From Vulcanisaeta sp. JCM 14467 (GTDB lineage Archaea > Thermoproteota > Thermoprotei > Thermoproteales > Thermocladiaceae), in NCBI RefSeq assembly GCF_001316245.1, contig NZ_BBDM01000006.1:62001-126000 (forward strand): a stretch of 64,000 nucleotides of DNA, given 5' to 3'. Below the pieces are notes generated by a model. The model saw nothing but the letters and a program-made list of their open reading frames with translations, did not search any database and was not told the DNA's origin. The position numbers were made by a program, and so were the translations under genes. Below are positions 29,370 to 39,362 of this stretch, piece after piece (positions within the stretch are counted from its first letter, which is position 1; each line of letters begins with the position of its first letter).

Positions 29370-30776
29370 TCACTCGATTATTGGGTTACCCTTATCATTC
29401 CTCCTAACCTTCTTCCTCGGGTAAATGGCGTCTGTTGGGCCCTTACTGAATATTTCCAGGTATTTCCTTAGGACCTTTGGTATTACCACGGTACCGTCAG
29501 GTTCCTGGTAATTCTCGAGTATTGCCGTTATAGCCCTGGTGCTGGCTATGGCTGTCGAGTTCAGTGTATGCACGAACTCCCTCCTCATATCCTTCCTAAG
29601 AACCCTAACCCCAAGCTTAGCCGATTGCCAGTCGGTGCAGTTGCTGCATGAGACCATCTCCCTATACATACCCTGGGCGGGCATCCAGACTTCGAGGTCA
29701 TACTGCTTAGCCGCACACCTACCCATGTCATGGGCGCAGAGCAGTACTACCCTATATGGCAGTCCAAGTCCCTGCCAAAGCTCCTCTGCATTCTTTATTA
29801 ACTCCTCATGCCACTTCCAACTATCCTCGGGTAGTGAGAATATGAACTGCTCAACCTTATGGAACTGGTGAACCCTGAAGATCCCCTTCATATCCCTATT
29901 ACCTGCGCTAGCCTCCCTCCTAAAGCTCGGCGATACGCCAACAAACAATAGTGGTAATTGATCCTCAAGAAGCTCGGTACGCCTTAGGTAAGCAGCTATT
30001 GGGTGCTCCGCCGTGCCTATTAAGTACAGGTCCTCATTCTCCACCTTATACACCATATCCTTAAACGTCTCCATGTCTAGAATCTCGGAGAGAACCTCGT
30101 ACTTAAGCATGTAGGGTGGTAATACGAGCCTAAAGCCCTTCTTAGTCATGTAATCAATGGCGTAGGCTATCAATGCCATGTCCAGCATCACCAAGTCATC
30201 AAATAGGTAGTAAAACCTCGAACCGGCCACCTCACCGGCCTTAAGCGTATCGCCCATGCCAAGGACTACCTCGAGCATATCCGCATGGCCAATAGGCTTC
30301 CAATCAATGGTCTCATAGGGCACGTTAAAGCCAAAGCGCTCGGTTTGGTCCTTAAACTCCTTAATGTGGCTAACCCATACCTTGGGTGTTCCGTAGAACC
30401 TGACAGGTATTGCATCAACACCCTCTGGGCAGTTGTAGGGCACGCTCTCATGCACCAGGTTCGGTATTGACCTGAGAACCTTCTCCCTCTCCCTCTCAAC
30501 ACTCTCCAACTCCTGCTCCTTCTTCTGAATCTCATTCAGTAGTTCCTTAGCCTCCATTATCTTCCTCTCCCTCTCAGCACCGCTCAACTTACTAACCTCC
30601 TTAGTAAGCACGTTATGCCTATGCCTCAACTCATCAATCTCAGCCTTAAGACTCCTCCACTTACTGTCAAGCTCTATGAACTTATCAACAATGCTAACGT
30701 CCATCCTCCTCTTCCTAAGTGAGTCCTTGACAATGTCCGGTCTATTCCTTAATGCATCTAATAAGCTCCAGCTCAT
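29370..30776 (-). CDS. serS: Seryl-tRNA synthetase
   Basis: A SerRS of the common class II type. The N-terminal antiparallel coiled-coil arm spans about residues 30-100. The core shows the TAEHPIAAY motif, SPSFRREASAGNRDMKGIFR (motif 2), QFHKVEQF and the motif 3 region HTLNSTAIASTRAI. The ATG at 30776 matches the family N-terminus (MSWSLLDALRNRPD) and has an AT-rich box about 25 nt upstream. A GTG at 30827 overlapping the porB stop is also in frame. Unbroken. Confidence 0.94.
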   Translation of the reverse strand: MSWSLLDALRNRPDIVKDSLRKRRMDVSIVDKFIELDSKWRSLKAEIDELRHRHNVLTKEVSKLSGAERERKIMEAKELLNEIQKKEQELESVEREREKVLRSIPNLVHESVPYNCPEGVDAIPVRFYGTPKVWVSHIKEFKDQTERFGFNVPYETIDWKPIGHADMLEVVLGMGDTLKAGEVAGSRFYYLFDDLVMLDMALIAYAIDYMTKKGFRLVLPPYMLKYEVLSEILDMETFKDMVYKVENEDLYLIGTAEHPIAAYLRRTELLEDQLPLLFVGVSPSFRREASAGNRDMKGIFRVHQFHKVEQFIFSLPEDSWKWHEELIKNAEELWQGLGLPYRVVLLCAHDMGRCAAKQYDLEVWMPAQGMYREMVSCSNCTDWQSAKLGVRVLRKDMRREFVHTLNSTAIASTRAITAILENYQEPDGTVVIPKVLRKYLEIFSKGPTDAIYPRKKVRRNDKGNPIIE

Positions 30777-30823
30777 TTGGTCTGGGGAATCTACACAATT
30801 ATTAAATTTTATTTTAATGACGT

Positions 30824-31737
30824 TCACTTAAAAATCTCAGCAAGCCTTAGTATTAATTCCCACTGCCTATCGATCTTCTCCTCCATAACCTTAATATCCT
30901 CAGGTCTCAGGTGAACGAACCTACCCTGAATCTTCAAGTACTCCTCCAGCGGCCTCCTCCTCGACTTATCCCTATACGGCAGACTCGGCGGACTAATGGT
31001 CAACTTACCCTGATTATACTCCCATAAAATCCAGGCACCAGTCTCAACGGCAAGCCTTGCGGCCTGATGGTATAGGCGTCCTCCATGCGCCAACCGGGTG
31101 GGCATGGTGCGTGTAGGTGTATGAACTTGAATCCCTTTACCTGCATAGCCCTCCTAACCTTGTCGATGAAGTCCATTGGGTATGCTATGCTTGCAGTGGC
31201 TACGTAGGGCACCTTGTGCATGAGCATTATCAATGCCACATCCTTCTTATCCTCAGTCTTGCCCCTTGGTGACGTGGTTGTCCACGCCATCCAAGACGTT
31301 GTGCCGCTCGCCTGTATTCCAGTGTTCATGTAAGCCTCGTTATCAGCCATTATGTATAGTATGTCCTCATTCCTATACGCAGCACCGCTTAAGGTTGCGA
31401 AACCGATGTCGGCAGTTGCGCCGTCACCAGCCCAAACAACCACAGGCCCATTAATACCCCTCTGTCTCACGGCTCTAACTAAGCCGCTGGCGACTGCGGG
31501 GCTTGAGGCAAATGGCACGTGAAGCACAGGGAATGAGTATGCAGTGTGCGGTGCGGTGCCAGGTATTACGCTTGAACACCCAGCCGGTATTACCATGGCA
31601 AGCTTACCATCAAGCGCCATCGCCAATTGCCTCATGCCAACCTGCAATGGGCAGCCAGGGCATGCGGCTGTGCCAGGCATTATGAACTTAGTCCTGCCGT
31701 ACTTATGTAATTCGCTCATCGTGACCATGCCCATCAC
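30824..31737 (-). CDS. porB: 2-oxoacid:ferredoxin oxidoreductase, beta subunit (frameshifted)
   Basis: Thiamine-diphosphate-binding subunit of the pyruvate-type oxidoreductase, about 300 residues. Visible are ACPGCPLQVGMRQLAMAL (cluster and TPP region), VVWAGDGATADIGFATLSGA (the GDG TPP motif) and HLHAPCPPGWRMEDAYTI. The C-terminal 90 residues follow in another frame after one lost G near 31063 (AGGCCGC to AGGGCCGC). It is the last gene of the porGDAB operon and overlaps porA by 4 nt. Confidence 0.9.
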
Positions 31738-32947
31738 CCCTCAACCTTCGGTATGTACCAGTACTTCCTAATCCTTACTAAGCCCTCACGCTCAACCTTA
31801 TCCACGAAGTCCCTCATTATCGCCTTAAACTCATCGGCTGAAACATCAAACCCACCAATTCCCGCTAATACTCCCTCAAAGGAGGTGTTACTTGGTATTA
31901 ACCCGCTTAATTCGCCGGCTAATATACCACCCATGCCGGCTGAGTAGTCCCTATCAAATATTATTACGCCCTTCATGCCATTGACCCAGCCTGAAATGTC
32001 CTCCTCAGGGAATGGCCTTATGTACCTAATCCTTAACAGCCCAATTGGGTATCCCTCATCCCTAAGTCTATCAACTGCGTTCATTATATCCCCACTCCAC
32101 GCACCCATTGACACGGCTAGGTACTTAGCATCACTACATCTATAGCACTCAGTTAATGACCCGTACTTCCTACCCGTTAACTTCCCATACTCATCATAGA
32201 CCTCGGCGATGACCTTCTTAGCGGATTCCATGGACTCGTCCATATACTTCTTAAGTAGTGCGTGGTAGACGTCATTACGGGGTAGGTTACCCATTGTTAT
32301 TGGCTCGCCACCAGGCTCAACGGTATATGGAATTCTCGGATTTCTGGGCGGTAACCACGCATCTACATCCTCCTGTGACGGTATGTCCAGGGGTTCCGCT
32401 GTATGGCTGAGTATGAACCCATCAAGGCCAATGGCCACCGGTAATAATACCCTCTCATCCTCGCTTATCTTGAATGCCGTTAATGTCATGTCAAAGGCTC
32501 CTGCACATTCTGAGCCATACCAATTATCCACCCACTATCCCTAATAGCCAGTATGTCCGTGTGCTCATCATGTATATTCCACGGTGGTCCAACGACTCTC
32601 GTAACCACAGCCATGACCAACGGAACCCTCGAGGCCGCAGCCCACCAAAGCATCTCATACATGTAGAACAGCCCATGGCTTGAGGTTGCTGTGAATGCCC
32701 TTGCGCCGCCTGCTGCCGCGCCATACACCGTGGCCAATGCCGCAAACTCACTCTCAACCCTAACATAATCCGCCTTCAACTCACCTCTCTCGATCATTTC
32801 GCTGATTCTCTCGACAATGAGGGTCTGCGGCGTTATTGGGTATGCAGAGACCACGTTGACTCTTGCTAGCTTAACGGCCTCAGCAACCGCATGATCACCT
32901 ACCAAGACCCTCCTAACCTGCTTCGCCAGGGATATCTGCTTACTCAT
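31734..32947 (-). CDS. porA: 2-oxoacid:ferredoxin oxidoreductase, alpha subunit (frameshifted)
   Basis: Core subunit, about 400 residues. The N-terminal piece holds NVVSAYPITPQTLIVE and FTATSSHGLFYMYEML; the second piece holds LLPVAIGLDGFILSHT and LLRIRYIRPFPEED. They join near 32510, where GGAGCCTTT becomes GGAGGCCTTT. With porB, porD and porG it oxidises pyruvate or a related 2-oxoacid to acyl-CoA and reduces ferredoxin. Substrate preference cannot be told from sequence alone. Confidence 0.9.
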
Positions 32948-33223
32948 TCACACCACCCCCTCCTTAACCATGTCTATAGCCTTAACTGGACAGACATCGG
33001 CGCAGATTCCGCAGCCCTTGCAATAGTCGTAATTTATCCTCACACTCTTATCCTCAAGCCAGTCAATGACATTCTCAGGGCAGTAGAGCCAACACAGACC
33101 ACACTTGGTGCACTTAGAGTAATTAATGACAGGCCTATACACGCGCCAAGTACCAGTCCTACCACCAGCGCCTTCTGCAGGAGTTGAAAGTAAGAGACCT
33201 CTCAATTTCTCGGCGACACCCAT
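32948..33223 (-). CDS. porD: 2-oxoacid:ferredoxin oxidoreductase, delta subunit (2x 4Fe-4S ferredoxin)
   Basis: A ferredoxin-like subunit of about 91 residues with two 4Fe-4S motifs: CTKCGLCWLYCPENV and CKGCGICADVCPVKA. It passes electrons from the TPP site to ferredoxin. The ATG at 33223 overlaps the porG stop and fits the family length; an ATG at 33271 inside porG is also in frame. Confidence 0.92.
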   Translation of the reverse strand: MGVAEKLRGLLLSTPAEGAGGRTGTWRVYRPVINYSKCTKCGLCWLYCPENVIDWLEDKSVRINYDYCKGCGICADVCPVKAIDMVKEGVV

Positions 33224-33224
33224 C

Positions 33225-33788
33225 TCACTCACCCCTGACCAATTCATAGCCCATCTTAACGGCCTCGGCATTCAATTTAACCAAGCTCTCCCTACCAACG
33301 AATTCAGGCAGTGATGCGATGATTGAGTCAAGGCTAACAACACCTGTCACCCTCGCAACAGCCCCTAGTAATGGCGTACTCACTATGTGCCAACCAGCAA
33401 TTACCAAGCCAAGCTTCTCACTTATTGATGTGGCATCAACGTAATAAGTTCTATACCCGGTCCTTATTGGTGTTGGTGAATTAACAATTATTATAGAGTC
33501 CCTACTCTTCATGAGCTCATCCACATTAACTAAATCAAGGACACTTGAAATAAGGACGACAAGCACGTCAGCCTTCCTCACATTGCTATGAAGTAGTATG
33601 GGTTTATCAGCAATCCTCGCATACGACTTAACAACAGCGCCCCTACGCTCAGCGCCAAACTCTGGAATAGCCTGGCCCCACTTACCATCCTTAAGCGCGG
33701 CGGACACGAGAATCCTAGCCGCAGTGACGCCACCCTGCCCGCCCCTGCCAAGTATTATGAATTCAGTTACCTCGGTCATATCGCTCAT
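33225..33788 (-). CDS. porG: 2-oxoacid:ferredoxin oxidoreductase, gamma subunit
   Basis: A 187-residue gamma subunit, first gene of the operon porG-porD-porA-porB. The family start EFIILGRGGQGGVTAARIL, PEFGAERRGAVVKSYARI and LGLVIAGWHIVSTPLLGAVARV are clear. Unbroken. The 230 nt upstream (33789-34018) are AT-rich, hold the promoter and contain no other gene I can see. Confidence 0.94.
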   Translation of the reverse strand: MSDMTEVTEFIILGRGGQGGVTAARILVSAALKDGKWGQAIPEFGAERRGAVVKSYARIADKPILLHSNVRKADVLVVLISSVLDLVNVDELMKSRDSIIIVNSPTPIRTGYRTYYVDATSISEKLGLVIAGWHIVSTPLLGAVARVTGVVSLDSIIASLPEFVGRESLVKLNAEAVKMGYELVRGE

Positions 33789-34018
33789 GAACGTAGGCGC
33801 TAGGGGCTTTATAAATGCTTCTGGTAGGTTATTTATCTCTAAATGGTAAAAATAGTTAAATATAAATCCATAGACTACTTAGATAGCTTAATAAATGTGC
33901 CACGAAATACATAAAAACTAATGCCACGCATTCTAAGGTCATGTCTAAATTCATATGATGATGCTATTAATATTTATTTTAATGATAGTGTATTAATGCT
34001 TATTTTACTTAAGTAAAA

Positions 34019-34465
34019 TTAACTTGAACGAACACCGTACCTTAACCGAACCCAATCTCTTGTTTGTCGCGACCTAGCTATGAACAATGGCAAGTACTTA
34101 CCAAGTCTATCAACCTCGCCTTGCTTCACGGTGTTCCAGGCTGGGCATTCCTTATCAATGTACGGCCCCTCAACATCGTCATAAACCAGCGGGTAAAGCC
34201 TACAACCGATTGGCCTATTCTCATATATCGTGCATTCCATGGTCTGTGGATTAAGGAATACGCAATGCCCATTAACATTCTTTAACCTCCATATCTCGCC
34301 ATCAAACACTGCGAAGTCCGTGAGCCTATACCCCAGCCTAGTTATCCTCTCAATATCCTCGGGCAGGAGCTCCATTTGTGTGTTTAAACAGCACTTACCG
34401 CATCTTGTACAATTCATTTTAACCTCGAAAAACTCCGGGTCATCAAATACCGTGCCAAGTCTCAC
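34019..34465 (-). CDS. YkgJ-family cysteine cluster protein
   Basis: A 148-residue protein with the YkgJ signature: CTRCGKCCLNTQMELLPEDIER near residue 20, HCVFLNPQTMECTIYENRP near 70 and GCRLYPL near 97. The cysteines should bind zinc or an Fe-S cluster. Function unknown. Monocistronic. Confidence 0.85.
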   Translation of the reverse strand: MRLGTVFDDPEFFEVKMNCTRCGKCCLNTQMELLPEDIERITRLGYRLTDFAVFDGEIWRLKNVNGHCVFLNPQTMECTIYENRPIGCRLYPLVYDDVEGPYIDKECPAWNTVKQGEVDRLGKYLPLFIARSRQTRDWVRLRYGVRSS

Positions 34466-34571
34466 GTGACCTTAACCATAACCCACCAACCCAGCCCACC
34501 AGACCCTCTTATATCTCAGTGGGCAATGCTCACCTCATTGCTAAATCGCTAATCCCAATTACGATTGCTCG

Positions 34572-34844
34572 TTAATAATCGACGAAATGGTTATCCTTAA
34601 TGTACACCTCCTCGTAACTACCCAGTATCGTCTTCCTCCGCACCACACGGTAATGCTCGCACCTCTGTGACTTAACTATTTCAGAAATGATCTTATACAT
34701 GTCCTCTGGAGTTAACCTTTGGTTCTTTCTCAACTCCCCTAGGATCTTCACAAACTTATCATCAGGATATCTCCTCAGGTCTGAGAGAAACTCCGCGACC
34801 CACCTTATAATGCTGATTACATCCTCGATCAAGTCCATACTCAT
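34572..34844 (-). CDS. Uncharacterised small protein
   Basis: A 90-residue, mostly helical, charged protein with a short C-terminal beta-like part ending HFVDY. Not recognised. Its start overlaps the stop of the preceding unknown gene by 1 nt, so the pair is coupled. Confidence 0.5.
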   Translation of the reverse strand: MSMDLIEDVISIIRWVAEFLSDLRRYPDDKFVKILGELRKNQRLTPEDMYKIISEIVKSQRCEHYRVVRRKTILGSYEEVYIKDNHFVDY

Positions 34845-35158
34845 TAATGCGCACCACCCACGTACAGCATTTCACGGGCAAGCCTTATGTACAACTTCGT
34901 AAGTGCATCAACTAGCCAATCCTCAGCCTGCAACCCCTCCTCCCTCAACCTATCCCTCACCAAGTCCTTAATAATGGTGATAAAGGGCTCACCATACTTA
35001 CTGGGTATGCCGTAGTCAGCCAGCAACCCCTCCAATTCCCTCCTCACCACGCCCCAATCCTCCCTGTCACTACTCGCTAATAACTCCGCTGATATTTCAT
35101 GCCTCATCACCGCCAACGCCCCTCCACCCTCCTTCGTGACCTCATTCATGACATGCAT
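34844..35158 (-). CDS. Uncharacterised small helical protein
   Basis: A 104-residue helical protein, rich in Glu, Arg and Leu (RRELEGLLADYG, IIKDLVRDRLREEG). Not recognised. The reading frame stays open upstream of the ATG for about 70 nt, up to a TAA at 35231-35233, so a longer form is possible. Coupled to the 90-residue gene downstream. Confidence 0.5.
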   Translation of the reverse strand: MHVMNEVTKEGGGALAVMRHEISAELLASSDREDWGVVRRELEGLLADYGIPSKYGEPFITIIKDLVRDRLREEGLQAEDWLVDALTKLYIRLAREMLYVGGAH

Positions 35159-35201
35159 GAATGGATCCTCGCCAGGGTTTTCATGATGCTCGCTAACCCA
35201 C

Positions 35202-35383
35202 TTACTCGAGGCCGAGAATAACGCTTGAAGTTATGTTTGCCCAACGCCATATATGACGCCATTACTCAAGGCAATGTAAACACTATTACCCCTACCATCA
35301 CGCAAGCTATACAAGTCAATCACCGAACCATTAATAGTCCACGAACTCTCCCGCTTGATAATGAGCCTATCAACCGACTGCAT
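35202..35383 (-). CDS. Uncharacterised small protein, probably frameshifted
   Basis: From the ATG at 35383 a frame of 50 residues (MQSVDRLIIKRESSWTING, then a beta-rich stretch) ends at a TAA at 35231-35233. Restoring one A in the AAA run there would extend it to about 60 residues ending ILGLE. A TATA-like element, AAAATATAAATG on the minus strand, lies about 30 nt upstream (35404-35419). Not recognised; it may form one operon with the two small genes downstream. Confidence 0.35.
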
Positions 35384-35570
35384 ATCCAGTAATAATACTA
35401 AAAATTAACATTTATATTTTTAGGGTCTCGGCAACCCAAACTCATTTTACTTTAGCGTTAAAGGAATGTGCAATTGATTGAATTTAACCTTAGTATTCAC
35501 GTCCTTAGATTTAAAAATCATAAATATCCTTAACATCTAAGTCTATACGTATCACTAGGTATTACCCGTC

Positions 35571-35866
35571 TTAACCCTTGACCCTATTGACCTTATACTC
35601 CATTGTTATTGCTTTATCACGCCTATCATCAATCCTAACGGTGGTTACGATCCTCCTAATGCCGGCCCTATAAAGGGCATCGTGAATGTCCTGAAGAAGC
35701 TTACCCAATGCCTCAACACTTGGTAATTCGACTGACGTACCCATGGTCCAACCTCGTATTTATAGCCGGATTTCTTGATCACGTCTACGGCAATTTTTAT
35801 ATAGTCGCCAACGCTCGTGGAGCCCGTGCCAATCGGGTCGATCGCTATCTCCACTATGACGCTCAT
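35571..35866 (-). CDS. MTH1187/YkoF-like thiamine-binding protein (frameshifted)
   Basis: A 98-residue protein of the MTH1187 (DUF77) family, known to bind thiamine or its HMP part as a small ferredoxin-fold oligomer. The first frame gives VEIAIDPIGTGSTSVGDYI; after one lost C near 35753 the second gives MGTSVELPSVEALGKLLQD and ends IRRIVTTVRIDDRRDK. Gene is followed downstream by nothing on the same strand. Confidence 0.82.
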
Positions 35867-35914
35867 ACCATTACTGGAGACTTCTAGACAATTATTAAGA
35901 CTTACCTTAAGCCA

Positions 35915-38350
35915 TTAAACACGGCTCCGCCTAAGTCTCAATGCATTGAGCGTTACGGTTATGCTGCTCAGGGCCATTGCAAGGCCGGCCCACTCAGGCC
36001 TTATGGTGAGGCTGGGCACAGCGCCTGCAGCTATGGGTATTAACACGGCATTATACATGAATGCATATAATATGTTAAACTTAATGTTGTTTAGTATCCT
36101 CCTCGATAATTTAATGAAGCTTAGTATGCTCGTTAAATCATTACTTAGCAGCACCACGTCACCCGCACTCTTCGCTATGTCGGTACCAGCGCCCATGGCT
36201 ATGCCAATGTCGGCAGTTTTAAGCGCCACTGCATCGTTAATACCATCACCCACCATGGCCACTACACCGAACTTAGTGCTCAACTCCTTAATAATGTTGG
36301 CCTTATCATAAGGCATTAACCCAGCATAGACATAGTCAATACCCAACTTCCTGGCAACCATGTTGCAGTCTCGGCATTATCGCCGGTGACCATTATGGGC
36401 GTTATACCCATGCGTCTCAACTCATTGATTACCATCGGGGCTTCAGGTCTTATGGAATCGCCAAGTATTACCGCGCCTAATACCTCGTTGTTCATAATTA
36501 CGTAAACCGCCGTATAACCATCACTGACGTACTTACGGACCTCCTTCTCAATCTCAGGGCTGGCCCTGGCCTCAAAGCCCTTGACCAACCTATCATTGCC
36601 AACCCCTATCGTTAAGCCATTCCACTGAGCAACTATACCCATGCCAGGTATGGTGTCGTAACTATCTGCGCTGGGGATTTCCTCATATACTTCCTTAGCT
36701 TTTTCAATTATTGCCCTAGCTATTGGGTGGTCGGAGCCCTTCTCGGCAATTGCCGCGTAGTACAGGGCCTTACCATCACCAACCACTGAGATAACACCAA
36801 ACCTACCCCTGGTTAAGGTACCCGTCTTATCAAGGCAATAGCCTTAATCCTAGGCTTATCTCAATTGCCCTAGACTCCCTAATCAATATGCCGTGTTTTA
36901 GGGCATTATTTGTCCCAGCTACGACACTTATTGGTGTTGCCAGTCCAAGGGCGCAAGGGCATGCTATGACCAGTACCGAGGCCATGTGCAGTACGGCTAC
37001 GTAGATGGCGCGCCAATTAGGTACCAGGCAATGAATGTTGCAGCGCCGGTTCCCATCACGAACCAGGTGAGGTAGGATGCGACCTTATCCACCAGTGACT
37101 GTATTGGTATCCTCAATGATTGAGCCTGCCTGGCCTGCCTTATTAACTGGGCTATGAAGGCGTACTCGCCACTCCTCGTGGTCCTAATCCTTAAGTAACC
37201 CCTCGTGAGTATTGTGCCAGCAAGCACGAGATCGTTAACACCCTTACGTCTCGGACTTGGCTCACCGGTCATCACGGACTCATCAACGTAACCCTCACCA
37301 CTATCGACATAACCATCCACTGGTATTACCTCACCCTCCTTAACAACCACCAAGTCCCCAGCCCTAACCTCGTTAATGGGTACCTCCGTCTCCACGCCAT
37401 TCATAATGACCCTGGCATTCCTCGGGTATAATCTGGTTAACTCCCTCATTGTTGAGCTAACCTTGAGCTTAAGCCTAGTCTCCAGGTAACGCCCAATGAG
37501 TATGAAGGTTATTATTGCGGCGCTTGAGTCGAAAAAAGACCTCACCACTTAATACGTGAAGCAACACCAGTACGCTGAATATGTATGCTGATAACGTGCC
37601 CAGGGCCACCAACGTGTCCATGTTAGCCGTGGCATTCCTAAAGGCCCTCACGGCACCCCTAACAAAGCGCATGCCAGAGTAAAACTGGACTGGAGTCGCT
37701 AGGGCGAAGGATAGGACCGCATACAATGCGTCTGGGATAAGCCTAGCGATGCTTAGGGCTTCTAATGCGAATATTAGTGCCGTTAGTGGAGCTGCCACAA
37801 TGAGCCTATTCCTAATATCCCTCAAGTCGGTCTCAACAGCCTTCCTATCTACATCAAAATCACCGGCATCGGCCTTAGCAACGTTAATTACCCTAAAGCC
37901 AGCACTCTCAATGATTGCCCTGAGCTCATTATCACTTGTTTCCAGCGGGTTGTAAGTAATCATCACTGAGTGGTTAACAGGATTGACAACGACGTTGAAA
38001 ACACCTGGAATGCATAATGCCCTTGTCACGGTATTTGCCTCCTCCGGCTCAAGACTCCTTAATGTGAGTGTCACCGACTCCCTATAGATGTCATAACCAG
38101 CCCTCTGAACAGCCCTTAAGGCCTTGGAGTATTCGAATCGTGTTAGGTCAACTATAACGACTGCTTCATCACTTGCCATGCTGACGCTGGCCGATAAGAC
38201 ACCGTCCACACTCATTAATGCCCTTTGCACGGTTAAGGAACAGGTAGCGCAATGCATGCCAATTATTTTGAAATGGACCTCCTTACCACCGCTAAACCTA
38301 AGCCCAACCCTTACCCTGCCCAATTCATCATGAATTGCCTCATTACTCAT
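35915..38350 (-). CDS. copA: Copper-translocating P1B-type ATPase CopA (several frameshifts)
   Basis: Pieces join into about 800 residues. Order: an HMA domain with the metal site GMHCATC (near 30), a second HMA-like domain without CxxC, membrane helices, the actuator motif MTGEPSP, the ion site [11 protein letters not shown] (near 36960), the phosphorylation site DKTGTLTRG (near 36820), the nucleotide-domain HP motif [16 protein letters not shown] and [10 protein letters not shown]. Breaks near 36358, 36850, 37000 and 37535; the last looks like one extra T in a T run. The CPC site means Cu+ export. The start overlaps the YHS gene by 8 nt, so the two are coupled. Confidence 0.93.
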
Positions 38351-38516
38351 GCGGCATTCCCTGGGGCCCATGCATTAGGTAGTACTCAGGGTTCTCCTCG
38401 AACTTACGCTTACACACTGGTGAGCAGAAGTAGTATATCCTGCCCTTGTATATGGTCTTGTATTGGGTGCTTGTGTCAACCTCCATACCACAGACTGGGT
38501 CTATGGCCCTGCCCAT
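38343..38516 (-). CDS. YHS-domain small metal-binding protein of the copper locus
   Basis: About 57 residues, a single YHS domain: DPVCGMEVDTSTQYKTIYKG and YYFCSPVCKRKFEENPEYYL. The three cysteines are typical of copper-linked YHS/TRASH proteins. Given its place before copA it may be the copper chaperone that corresponds to CopM of Sulfolobales. The ATG at 38516 is preferred to the TTG at 38528, which falls in the palindrome. Confidence 0.83.
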   Translation of the reverse strand: MGRAIDPVCGMEVDTSTQYKTIYKGRIYYFCSPVCKRKFEENPEYYLMHGPQGMPHE

Positions 38517-38522
38517 ACAATG

Positions 38523-38537
38523 GTGCAATTAATGCAC
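38523..38537. promoter_or_regulatory. Inverted repeat, candidate operator of the copper locus
   Basis: GTGCA-ATTAA-TGCAC, a perfect 5-bp inverted repeat with a 5-nt spacer, lies in the 65-bp gap between the divergent YHS-copA and copT starts, 6 nt before the YHS ATG. An AT-rich element (TATAGTTTAT) follows at 38544-38553. It is well placed to bind the TRASH regulator. Confidence 0.5.
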
Positions 38538-38581
38538 TGAACTGTATAGTTTATCAAGAACAAAGTGTTAAGGTAATCGTC

Positions 38582-39121
38582 ATGGGTCAGGAAACAAGTG
38601 TTTCTAGGTTTACGGATATTGAGATTAAGGTATTAAGCATTCTCAGGGAGAACTCCAGGGCGAGTGTTTCTGAGATTGCCGAGAGACTCGGTGTTTCCAG
38701 AGTCACGGTTTATAGGGCACTGAAGTCGCTAGTTAATAAGGGCGTTAGGTTCACGGTAGACATACCCGAGGATTCCCCAAGGGCATTTGTGGTGAGTAGG
38801 GAGTCTCATGCGGACCTTGGTGAGTGCTTTAAGTTGGTCGATGGTAGGTACATGGTTATTGTAAGGGCTAGGGACTTCAATGAGTTGGTGAACATAATTG
38901 ATAGGCTTAGGGATAAGGAGGAGGTCTACATAGCGTTAAGGCCCGTGAGTAAGCAATTGATTAGTGTTGGCTTGGTTTGTGATTACTGTGGTGGGCCCAT
39001 AACGGTGCCAATCATATATAGGAGGGGTAGGAGGACGTATTACCTATGCTGTGAGACTTGCTTAAGAGAATTGAAGAAGAAATTGAGGAAGAGTAATAAA
39101 AATAAGGTTAATGCCTCATGA
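38582..39121 (+). CDS. Copper-responsive regulator with HTH and TRASH domain (CopT/CopR-like)
   Basis: About 179 residues from the ATG at 38582; the open frame further upstream overlaps the YHS gene and is not coding. An Lrp-like winged helix is at the N-terminus (LSILRENSRASVSEIAERLGVSRVTVYRALKSL). A ligand-like middle part follows, then a C-terminal TRASH metal-binding domain (CDYCGGPI, YYLCCETCLRELKKKL). This matches the copper-sensing regulators next to copA in Sulfolobales. It is divergent from YHS-copA. Confidence 0.87.
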   Translation: MGQETSVSRFTDIEIKVLSILRENSRASVSEIAERLGVSRVTVYRALKSLVNKGVRFTVDIPEDSPRAFVVSRESHADLGECFKLVDGRYMVIVRARDFNELVNIIDRLRDKEEVYIALRPVSKQLISVGLVCDYCGGPITVPIIYRRGRRTYYLCCETCLRELKKKLRKSNKNKVNAS

Positions 39122-39127
39122 CTTACT

Positions 39128-39325
39128 GTGTCATCTAGTAGTGGGAATAAGTGCGTATTTTATCAGAGAACGTACGATGGTGAACGTTGCATACTCATGC
39201 CACCTGAGGATTGGAGAGTTAGTAGAAGCAAATTCATCAACTTCTGCCTCAGCGGCGGCCGTGGATGCCCAGTACTCAGTAGGTATTACTCAATAGTCTC
39301 TAAGGGGTCAGGCGAGAAAGAGTGA
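39128..39325 (+). CDS. Small four-cysteine protein downstream of the copper regulator
   Basis: A 65-residue protein with four cysteines spaced as KCVFYQR...GERCILMPPEDW...FINFCLSGGRGCPVL. The motif with SRSKF before FC looks like a compact metal-binding fold rather than chance. GTG start 6 nt after the regulator, so it is probably in the same transcript. The family is not one I can name; a role in copper handling is inferred from the neighbours. Confidence 0.6.
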   Translation: MSSSSGNKCVFYQRTYDGERCILMPPEDWRVSRSKFINFCLSGGRGCPVLSRYYSIVSKGSGEKE

Positions 39326-39362
39326 TGATGATTTTTAATTCTGAATGCGCCATAGAAATGAG

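Noticed and set aside
33955-33990. ATGATGA box-like sequence in the gap before porG
   Set aside because: No CTGA follows at a suitable distance; the region is simply AT-rich.
38252-38581. Upstream extension of the copper regulator frame
   Set aside because: It overlaps the YHS and copA starts on the other strand and lacks protein-like composition; the ATG at 38582 fits the winged-helix start.
39321-39350. Second possible C/D box sRNA: GTGATGA, 12 nt, CTGA after the small Cys gene
   Set aside because: The 12-nt spacer is low-complexity (TGATTTTTAATT), the next CTGA is only a few bases behind a poor C' box, and no rRNA match came to mind.
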